A stretch of DNA of 20,152 nucleotides from an uncultured Mycoplasmatota bacterium (lineage in GTDB: Bacteria > Bacillota_I > Bacilli_A > RF39 > UBA660), in NCBI GenBank assembly GCA_900553765.1, contig USET01000005.1, positions 1-20,152 on the forward strand. Direction: 5' to 3'. The stretch's first letter is position 1; every line of letters starts with the position of its first letter. Positions 14,196 to 20,152 of the stretch are shown here, piece after piece. The notes beneath the pieces are model-generated. The model saw only the letters and a program-made list of their open reading frames with translations, was not told the origin of the DNA and searched no databases. Both the position numbers and the translations under genes were made by a program.

Positions 14196-14999
14196 ATGGA
14201 AAATAAATCGAGCAAAAAAAGATTAATAATATTATTTGTTGTTTTGTTTGTTCTTATATTGGCTATTTTGCTTTTGGTTATCCATCCATGGAAGAAAGAT
14301 ACAAAACCAAAAGAACAGAAAATAGAACCCGCATTAGAAGATTATGGAACATCTGATTTTAGTATTTCAGAATTTAAAAAGAATACAGAAGGAACAACAT
14401 TATATGAAGATCAATATCCTTTAAGTGATCAAGCATGGCAGTTAAATTTAATTCCTGGGGAACAATATTCTGAGTTGAAAACAGAGTTAAGTAACCGAAT
14501 GGAAACGTCGTTGGCAAGCGATGATGAGTTCGTTTTAGAAAGTGAATCGCTAGGATCTGTCGGAGAGGAAGTTATAATTTACAAATATAAAGGAGTCAAT
14601 TTATTTATGTTCCAGTTTGATGTTGGTAATTTATCAGCTAAAATTCAAAACGAAATCGCTGCTACTCTAGATATTAACACATTAAATAAGGAGCAGATGA
14701 TTGACTATTTTGGAAGATGTTATATGAAAGCGATAGATGTTATATTACACTATGCTGATCAATATAAGGAAGAAGAAGAGCGAGATATTACTATCATAAA
14801 GAAAAATGGAGAGATTGTGAATGGAGATTCTGTTTATAATGAGCTCATAGGGATGAATAGCCCTCGAGTTGTCGAGCCTGGGCAAAGTACATACGGACAG
14901 GCATTCATTAATCAAAGCAATATAAGACTAGAACAAATTTATCAAGACGCAATTAAAAAGGGGTATTATGATCCGTCAAATCCTTTGGATTTTGATTAA
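14196..14999 (+). CDS. Signal-anchor membrane protein encoded just downstream of the giant pilin
   Basis: The 267-residue protein has a short basic N terminus (MENKSSKKR), one hydrophobic segment (about residues 10-30) and then an acidic extracellular domain of about 235 residues. The flanking charges (KKR before, HPWKKD after) and the absence of a lipobox or clear cleavage site favour a single-pass anchor with the bulk outside. No family is recognised. It follows the pilin gene by 15 bp, with AGGAGG (14182-14187) eight bases before the ATG and no terminator in between, so the two are almost certainly co-transcribed. A role in display or assembly of the giant protein is inferred from position only. 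Confidence 0.85.
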   Translation: MENKSSKKRLIILFVVLFVLILAILLLVIHPWKKDTKPKEQKIEPALEDYGTSDFSISEFKKNTEGTTLYEDQYPLSDQAWQLNLIPGEQYSELKTELSNRMETSLASDDEFVLESESLGSVGEEVIIYKYKGVNLFMFQFDVGNLSAKIQNEIAATLDINTLNKEQMIDYFGRCYMKAIDVILHYADQYKEEEERDITIIKKNGEIVNGDSVYNELIGMNSPRVVEPGQSTYGQAFINQSNIRLEQIYQDAIKKGYYDPSNPLDFD

Positions 15000-15072
15000 A
15001 CGAGAAAAATTCTTGTATCGTAATTTTTGTTAGAGAGTCATAAATGATAGGATAAATTATAGGAGGAAATAT

Positions 15073-15486
15073 ATGAAAAAGAAAATAGGAATAATATTAG
15101 TTGCTTGTTTAGCAATGTTTGCAACAGGATGTGGCTGTGATAAGAAAGAAGAAAAAGTAGAGAAAAAAGAGGATGAAGTAAAAGTAAATACAAGTGAGGA
15201 TATCGTGAAAGATCAAGTAGTGGAAGGATTGAAACTTACAAATACGTCACTATCTAGTCAAAATGGAATGGCGACACTTGTAACAGAGGTAAGCAATGAT
15301 ACAGGAAAAGATGAATATTTACTTTCATTCAACATATACATCAAAGATAAAGATGGAAACGTGATTGCTGAAAACATAGGATATGTAGGTGAGGTTATTC
15401 CAAACGGAACATCAAGAACGATTACGAGTAGTTGGGATCAAGAGCTTGTAGGAGCAACGGCAGTAGAATATTCTATCAACAGGTAA
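15073..15486 (+). CDS. Small lipoprotein with a FxLYD-like beta domain
   Basis: The 137-residue protein starts with a lipoprotein signal (MKKKIGIILVACLAMFATG, then C20). A charged KE-rich tether (about 21-50) and a compact domain with FNIYIKDKDGNVIAENIG and a later IPNGTSRTIT segment follow. The order, a strand pair with a charged DxDGxVI turn followed by a PNGT turn, resembles FxLYD-type domains of secreted Bacillota proteins; this is a pattern judgement. AGGAGG (15061-15066) is six bases before the ATG. It is separated from the signal-anchor gene by 73 bp with only a weak A/T hairpin (15005-15028) and no convincing promoter, so it probably belongs to the pilin transcript. A good terminator follows. 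Confidence 0.85.
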   Translation: MKKKIGIILVACLAMFATGCGCDKKEEKVEKKEDEVKVNTSEDIVKDQVVEGLKLTNTSLSSQNGMATLVTEVSNDTGKDEYLLSFNIYIKDKDGNVIAENIGYVGEVIPNGTSRTITSSWDQELVGATAVEYSINR

Positions 15487-15492
15487 TTGTAG

Positions 15493-15520
15493 AAAAACAT
15501 GGTAAAACCATGTTTTTTCT
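15493..15520 (+). terminator. Terminator closing the pilin cassette
   Basis: ACATGGT (15497-15503) pairs with ACCATGT (15507-15513) around an AAA loop. The stem can be extended by A-T pairs and is followed by a run of T. It lies just after the small lipoprotein gene and before the camS promoter. Confidence 0.88.
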
Positions 15521-15539
15521 TTTTTCTATTATGTAATCG

Positions 15540-15548
15540 TGGTATAAT
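15540..15548 (+). promoter_or_regulatory. Extended -10 promoter of camS-gatCAB
   Basis: TGG immediately precedes a perfect TATAAT (15543-15548), making an extended -10 element that can work without a -35 box; only T-rich sequence lies at the -35 position. The start codon of camS follows 21 bases later, behind AGGTGAT (15559-15565). Confidence 0.7.
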
Positions 15549-15569
15549 TATTTTATCCAGGTGATGTGT

Positions 15570-16607
15570 ATGAAAAAGTATGTATTAGTGCTATGTACTC
15601 TTTTATTATTGTGTGGATGCGGTAAAAAAGAGGAGAAAGTAAAGACAGATTTGAAGTTCGATGAAGATAGTTATTCTGTATATGAACCGTATAAAAGTGG
15701 AGTTTCAAACGATTATGTTGTCAGTCATATTTTAAACCACTATGATCGGGAAGAAGTGGAGAGTTCTCTCATGGACATTTCTACATCTTATTTTCCTACG
15801 GATAATACGTATTATCAAGCAGGCCAATATCTGACCGAAAAAGACTTGACGAATCTATTATCGAAGGAAAAACTGAATCAAGCAGACACTGTAACAATCG
15901 ATGGGATTTCTATTTCACCAGAGTATATTTCTTATATTTATGAACAAAATTACTTATCTAGCGAGGGAAAGTTAAAAGGTGTTAGTATTGCAGTTGTTTT
16001 AAACCCATATCAACAATATCAAAATCAATATGGTGCTTATCAATATAAAAAAGTGGATGAGTCAATTGTTCTTGAGTTCGGAAAGAAGCGAGCACAAGAA
16101 TTGCTAACGTATTTACGAGAAGAGAAAAATTTGAAGGATGTGAAGATTTTACTCGGATTATATGTTCAAAATGGACCGGATGAAGTATTACCGGGAAGTT
16201 TTAAACAAGTGGGAATTACTTCCTCTGCGGACATCAGTTTTCAAAGTGTCGACTATCAATATCAATTGTTAGAATCTAATTGGGTTCAAGAAAAAGACAT
16301 GAATTCTTACACGGCTTTTCAAAACTTAAAAAAGAAACTAGCAGAAGTATTTCCTACAACTTATATGGTGGCAGAAGGTCTTTATGTAAGTGGTAGATTG
16401 CAAAACTTAGAAATCGATGTTCACAGCACATATATGAACAAGAGCGAACTATTAAAGATCAGTCAATTAATTAGCACGGAACTTTCTAATACATTTCCAG
16501 GAGGAATTCAAATGAAAGTTTATTTAAAAGAAAATAATGATATGGTAGGTTTTATCAGCAAAGAGAAAACAAGTTCTAGTGCGAGAATCTACATAATGAA
16601 AGGATAG
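15570..16607 (+). CDS. camS: CamS family (sex pheromone precursor type) lipoprotein
   Basis: This membrane-anchored lipoprotein has a signal of MKKYVLVLCTLLLLCG followed by the lipidated cysteine and a KKEEK tether. The body has CamS-family features, including a DNTYYQAGQYLTEKDLTNLL region and GKLKGVSIAVVLNPYQQY. In staphylococci and enterococci the signal peptide of such proteins yields a peptide pheromone; the body's own function is unclear. At 345 residues it is somewhat shorter than many homologues. I chose ATG 15570 because AGGTGAT lies five to six bases upstream; in-frame GTG 15561 and ATG 15564 overlap that site. It is three bases from gatC, and camS-gatCAB linkage is also known in other Bacilli. 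Confidence 0.88.
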   Translation: MKKYVLVLCTLLLLCGCGKKEEKVKTDLKFDEDSYSVYEPYKSGVSNDYVVSHILNHYDREEVESSLMDISTSYFPTDNTYYQAGQYLTEKDLTNLLSKEKLNQADTVTIDGISISPEYISYIYEQNYLSSEGKLKGVSIAVVLNPYQQYQNQYGAYQYKKVDESIVLEFGKKRAQELLTYLREEKNLKDVKILLGLYVQNGPDEVLPGSFKQVGITSSADISFQSVDYQYQLLESNWVQEKDMNSYTAFQNLKKKLAEVFPTTYMVAEGLYVSGRLQNLEIDVHSTYMNKSELLKISQLISTELSNTFPGGIQMKVYLKENNDMVGFISKEKTSSSARIYIMKG

Positions 16608-16610
16608 CGT

Positions 16611-16907
16611 ATGACAAAGTTAAGTATAAAACAAGTAAGAGATGTAGCGCATCTAGCTCGTCTTACTTTAAGAGAACAAGATATTATGAAATACCAAAAA
16701 GAATTAGGTCAAATTTTGACGGAGATCGATAAGATCAATCAAGCAGAAGTGAAAGAAGATGAAGAGATGTTGATTTGTCCTACGACAAATGAAAATTTTT
16801 ATAATAGCGATGAGGTAAAAGACATGATTACAAAGGAAGACGCGTTTTCAAATAGTAAAAATTCAAATGGAATGTACATCGTTGTACCGAAGGTAGTCAA
16901 TGAATAA
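16611..16907 (+). CDS. gatC: Asp/Glu-tRNA amidotransferase subunit C
   Basis: GatC is the small subunit that wraps between GatA and GatB and stabilises the amidotransferase. The 98-residue length and the N-terminal VRDVAHLARLTL signature are typical, as is the C-terminal EDAFSNSKNSNGMYIVVPKV. The start lies three bases after camS, with GAAAGGA as ribosome-binding site inside the end of camS. It overlaps gatA by 8 bases, so the three subunits should be made in balance. Confidence 0.96.
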   Translation: MTKLSIKQVRDVAHLARLTLREQDIMKYQKELGQILTEIDKINQAEVKEDEEMLICPTTNENFYNSDEVKDMITKEDAFSNSKNSNGMYIVVPKVVNE

Positions 16908-18357
16908 TTATCTTAATTTACCAATTACAGAACTTCATGAATTATTAAAAACGCGTCAAATTAAGCCGATCGATTTAGTGGAAGAGGCTTTTGAAAAAAT
17001 CGAAAATAGCGATTTAAACGCTTTTATTACCCTCGATAAAGAAGGTGCAATGAAGCGGGCAAAAGAGTTAGAAGAAATCGAACCAGATAATATTTTGTTT
17101 GGAATTCCAATCGCTATTAAAGACAATATTGTAACGAAAAATTTAACGACGACTTGTGCTTCTAAGATGCTTGCTGATTTTAATCCGATCTATGATGCTA
17201 CTGTCGTAGAGAGAATCAAAAAGGCAAATATGATTATCATTGGAAAAACCAATATGGATGAATTTGCAATGGGATCAACAGGGGAGACGAGTTATTTTGG
17301 AAATACTTTAAATCCATGGGATCATCGTATGGTAACTGGAGGAAGTAGTAGTGGTAGTGCTTGTAGTGTCTCTGCAAGACTTGTGCCATGTGCTCTTGGA
17401 AGCGATACTGGTGGAAGTATCCGTCAGCCATCTAGTTTTTGTGGAATTGTCGGATTGAAACCGACATATGGACGTGTATCTAGACATGGATTAATTGCAT
17501 TCGCATCTAGTTTAGACGCGATTGGACCTATGACGAAAAATGTCTACGATAATGCGCTTCTTTTAAATATTCTAGCTGGGTATGATGACAATGATTATAC
17601 TTCAAGTAAAAAGCCTGTAGATGATTATACAAGCTTGATTGGTGCAGATGTAAGCGGACTTAAGATTGCCGTTCCGACTTACTATATGAGTGATCAAATC
17701 GACTTTGAAGTAAGGGAAAAGATATCTGATGTCATGGATATGTTAAAAGCACACGGATGCCAAGTAGATCTTGTCGAAATGAATTATCTAGAATATGCAA
17801 TTCCTCTTTATCAAGTTATTGCACTAGGAGAAGCTAGTAGTAATTTAGCTCGTTTTGATGGTATTCGATATGGGCATAGAACGGACGATTATCACAATAT
17901 TGAGGAACTATATAAAAATACCCGTGCAGAAGGATTTGGAGATGAAGTAAAACGTCGTATTATGATTGGCTCTTATGTACTATCTGGTGAGAATGCCAAT
18001 ATATACTATCGTAAAGCACTTCAGATTCGTCATGCGATGGTAGAAGAGTTTAAAAAACAATTTGAAACATATGATTTAATGTTAGGACCTACGAATACGA
18101 ATGTCGCTTATACGTTTGGAATGCGTCAAGATGATGCATTGAAATGTTTCTATGATGATATTTTAACAATTCCAGTGAATATGGCAGGGCTTCCTGCAAT
18201 GAGTTTGCCAGTTGGCTTCAACTATGAGAAGTTGCCGATTGGGATGCACATTATTGGAAATTATTTCGAAGAGAAAAAGATTTATCAATTGGCAAGTTTT
18301 ATAGAAGGAAAATTAAATCTAGATTTAATGCCTAAAGAAGGAGGTGCTGAATGCTAA
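16900..18357 (+). CDS. gatA: Asp/Glu-tRNA amidotransferase subunit A
   Basis: GatA is the amidase-signature subunit that releases ammonia from glutamine for transamidation of Glu-tRNA(Gln) and, in many species, Asp-tRNA(Asn). The catalytic Ser-cisSer-Lys triad is visible: K74 in IAIKDN, S149 in VTGGSSSGSA and S173 in SDTGGSIRQPSS. The residues have the same relative spacing as in the characterised Staphylococcus aureus enzyme. The 485-residue length is normal. The start overlaps gatC by 8 bases with AAGGT upstream, and the end overlaps gatB by 7. Confidence 0.98.
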   Translation: MNNYLNLPITELHELLKTRQIKPIDLVEEAFEKIENSDLNAFITLDKEGAMKRAKELEEIEPDNILFGIPIAIKDNIVTKNLTTTCASKMLADFNPIYDATVVERIKKANMIIIGKTNMDEFAMGSTGETSYFGNTLNPWDHRMVTGGSSSGSACSVSARLVPCALGSDTGGSIRQPSSFCGIVGLKPTYGRVSRHGLIAFASSLDAIGPMTKNVYDNALLLNILAGYDDNDYTSSKKPVDDYTSLIGADVSGLKIAVPTYYMSDQIDFEVREKISDVMDMLKAHGCQVDLVEMNYLEYAIPLYQVIALGEASSNLARFDGIRYGHRTDDYHNIEELYKNTRAEGFGDEVKRRIMIGSYVLSGENANIYYRKALQIRHAMVEEFKKQFETYDLMLGPTNTNVAYTFGMRQDDALKCFYDDILTIPVNMAGLPAMSLPVGFNYEKLPIGMHIIGNYFEEKKIYQLASFIEGKLNLDLMPKEGGAEC

Positions 18358-19769
18358 AACCAACGATAGGAATCGAAGTGCATGTCGAGTTGAAAAGTAA
18401 TGCGAAAGTGTATTCCACAGGAAAAAATGATTTTAAATCTCCTGCGAACACGAATATGACTTTGATCGATTTGGGGTATCCAGGAACACTTCCAAAATTG
18501 AATCAAGAAGTAATTCACATGGCATTAAAGGCTTGTCATGCCATGCATTTTCACATCAATAAACGTATGCATTTCGATCGTAAGAATTATTTTTATCCAG
18601 ATTTACCAAAGGGATATCAAATTACACAACAAGATACACCGATTGGGTATGATGGATATTTAGAGATCGAAGTAAACGGAAAGAAGAAAAAAATTGAAAT
18701 TGAACGTATGCACATCGAAGAGGATACTTGTAAGAGTATTCATGGAGAAAGAGGAACGTTATTAAATTTCAATCGTGCCGGAGTTCCTTTGATCGAGATC
18801 GTTTCAAGGCCTGTGATCGAATCTCCAGAAGAGGCGATGCTCTATTTGGAAAAACTTCGAGAAACTCTGCTATATCTTGGAATTAGTGATGTAAAGATCG
18901 AAGAAGGAAGTATGCGTTGCGATGCTAATATTTCAATGCATGAAGAAGGAGAACCATTCGGTACGAAATGCGAAATTAAAAATATTGGATCGATTCGATA
19001 TGTAGGGGTTAGTTTGGAGTATGAAATAAAGCGTCAAACAGAAATTCTAGAACGTGGAGAGAAAATCGAAAGAGAACAAACAAGACGGTTTGATGAAAAC
19101 ACGAATACGACTGTTCTCATGAGAGAAAAGGAAACTGGAAATGATTATCGTTATTTTCCAGAACCAGATTTACCATTTGTAACGATTAGTGATGCTTGGA
19201 TCGAAGAAGTGAAAAATTCAATGCCGATGATGCCGGATGAAATTAAAGAAAAATTTGTAGAACTCGGTATGAATGAGAACAATATTAAGACACTTCTTTC
19301 CAATAAAGAAATCTGCATGTTTTTACAATCTATTTTAGATGAATGTAATCCAGTGATTGCAGCGAATTTATTAACTGGTGATGTACTTTCTTACATGAAC
19401 AAAGAAAAATTAAGTCTAGATGAATTAAAGATTGATGCTGAAAACTTTGCAGAGCTTGTTGGACTTTTAGAAAGTGAGAAAATTTCTTCAAAACAAGGGA
19501 AACAAATTTTATCTGTCCTTTTGGAAAATGGTGGTAGTGCCTTAGAATGGATGAAGACGCTTGGAATGGAACAGATTAGTGATACAAAAGCACTTACGGA
19601 AATGATTCAAAAAGTACTTTCTGAAAATCCAGAATCAGTGAGTGACTTCAAAGCTGGAAAGGATCGTGCCCAAAAGTATTTGATGGGACAGATCATGAAA
19701 GCATCAAAAGGGCAAGCTAATCCAAAGCTAGTGACAGAGTTATTAACAGAGCTTTTAAATCAGATGTGA
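18351..19769 (+). CDS. gatB: Asp/Glu-tRNA amidotransferase subunit B
   Basis: GatB binds the misacylated tRNA, phosphorylates its glutamate or aspartate side chain with ATP and receives ammonia from GatA. The N-terminal TIGIEVHVELKSNAKVYS and the HFDRKNYFYPDLPKGYQIT block are diagnostic, followed by IEEGSMRCDANISM and ENTNTTVLMREKE. The C-terminal ~145 residues form the helical YqeY-like tail domain that contacts the tRNA elbow. The 472-residue length is typical. AAGGAGGTG lies just before the ATG, inside gatA. The complex implies that glutaminyl-tRNA is made by the indirect pathway here. Confidence 0.98.
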   Translation: MLKPTIGIEVHVELKSNAKVYSTGKNDFKSPANTNMTLIDLGYPGTLPKLNQEVIHMALKACHAMHFHINKRMHFDRKNYFYPDLPKGYQITQQDTPIGYDGYLEIEVNGKKKKIEIERMHIEEDTCKSIHGERGTLLNFNRAGVPLIEIVSRPVIESPEEAMLYLEKLRETLLYLGISDVKIEEGSMRCDANISMHEEGEPFGTKCEIKNIGSIRYVGVSLEYEIKRQTEILERGEKIEREQTRRFDENTNTTVLMREKETGNDYRYFPEPDLPFVTISDAWIEEVKNSMPMMPDEIKEKFVELGMNENNIKTLLSNKEICMFLQSILDECNPVIAANLLTGDVLSYMNKEKLSLDELKIDAENFAELVGLLESEKISSKQGKQILSVLLENGGSALEWMKTLGMEQISDTKALTEMIQKVLSENPESVSDFKAGKDRAQKYLMGQIMKASKGQANPKLVTELLTELLNQM

Positions 19770-19770
19770 T

Positions 19771-19799
19771 TTGCGAAAACGTCAAAATTATAGTATAAT
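19771..19799 (+). promoter_or_regulatory. Sigma-A promoter of the last gene
   Basis: TTGCGA (19771-19776) and a perfect TATAAT (19794-19799) are separated by 17 bp and begin directly after the gatB stop codon. The gene downstream therefore has its own start; no terminator is seen after gatB, so read-through is also possible. Confidence 0.8.
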
Positions 19800-19826
19800 G
19801 AATGACGATTGAGAAGGAGATTGAAT

Positions 19827-20152
19827 ATGAAGGGATTTATCATGAATCATAAAAAAGGTCTCGCAATTTTTGGGATTCTTTTATTGATATTTGTTATTCT
19901 ATGTGTCTTTGTTTGGGGATTTTTATTTCCTGACGGAAGCAAGAGCGAGTATGGAAATCGCTTAGATGGGATTGATAAAGTTAGAATTTCTGATGATAAG
20001 TTAAAGAAATTAGAAACTGAATTAGAAGGTCACGATTTTGTAAAAAGTGCAGATGCTTATATTACAGGACGTATTATCAACGTAATGATCGATGTAAATG
20101 ACGGAACGGACGTCGCGACAGCAAAAGCACTTACCGAGGTTGTAAAAAGTAA
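19827..20152 (+). CDS. N-terminal part of an unidentified single-pass membrane protein
   Basis: Starting at ATG 19827, with AAGGAGAT six to seven bases upstream, 108 codons are visible before the window ends. A short basic start (MKGFIMNHKKG) precedes one hydrophobic segment (about residues 12-34). A charged region follows, then an alternating beta-alpha stretch (SADAYITGRIINVMIDVNDG then TDVATAKALTE). It is probably anchored in the membrane with the rest outside. No family is recognised from this fragment. Confidence 0.75.
   Translation, partial: MKGFIMNHKKGLAIFGILLLIFVILCVFVWGFLFPDGSKSEYGNRLDGIDKVRISDDKLKKLETELEGHDFVKSADAYITGRIINVMIDVNDGTDVATAKALTEVVKS

Noticed and set aside
15001-15072. 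A separate promoter or real terminator between the signal-anchor gene and the small lipoprotein
   Set aside because: Only a weak A/T hairpin (15005-15028) without a proper T run, and no -35/-10 pair with acceptable spacing.

Overview
This AT-rich window carries strong AGGAGG-type ribosome-binding sites, TTGACA/TATAAT promoters, classic hairpin-plus-T terminators and lipobox lipoproteins. It also has a GatCAB amidotransferase and a CamS lipoprotein. Together these point to a low-GC Gram-positive bacterium (Bacillota), probably a Bacilli or Erysipelotrichia-like gut lineage. The exact taxon is inference. TGA is used as a stop codon several times, so the code is the standard bacterial one, not that of Mycoplasma.

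Layout. (1) 1-203: the C-terminal end of an unrecognised gene, closed by a terminator. (2) 292-3137: a tight four-gene operon with overlapping ends, encoding a YwaF/TMEM164-like membrane protein, RNase HII (rnhB), a DHH/DHHA1 phosphoesterase and a compact metallo-beta-lactamase-fold hydrolase. (3) 3151-3324, minus strand: a small cysteine-rich DUF1540 protein that shares a bidirectional terminator with that operon. (4) 3413-6319: three overlapping genes of the 2-hydroxyacyl-CoA dehydratase activase system, namely two activase-related subunits and the ATPase; no dehydratase is nearby. (5) 6417-8444: topA with its own promoter and terminator. (6) 8547-15486: an accessory surface cassette. (7) 15570-19769: camS-gatC-gatA-gatB, a linkage also seen in other Bacilli. 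(8) 19827 to the end: the start of an unidentified membrane-anchored protein.

The striking part is region 6. It opens with a giant (1877-residue) protein that starts as a type IV prepilin (cleavage motif G|FTLIE and a pilin-like head). It continues as eight tandem repeats, each exactly 172 codons (516 bp), then an InlB-type B repeat, a Big_2-like domain and a cysteine- and aromatic-rich C-terminal domain I do not recognise. The array has nested periods. Each 172-residue unit looks like two ~86-residue Ig-like halves, and units 3-8 alternate in two flavours, giving a 344-residue superperiod. A cysteine pair is present in units 2-8 and jointly absent from unit 1. I read it as a very large modular pilin: a pilin anchor, a long rod of about 16 Ig-like domains and a terminal, possibly adhesive, head. 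It is followed by a signal-anchor protein only 15 bp downstream and by a small lipoprotein. The cassette lies between housekeeping genes and has its own promoter and flanking terminators. No pilus ATPase, platform protein or prepilin peptidase is in the window, so assembly would have to be provided from elsewhere.
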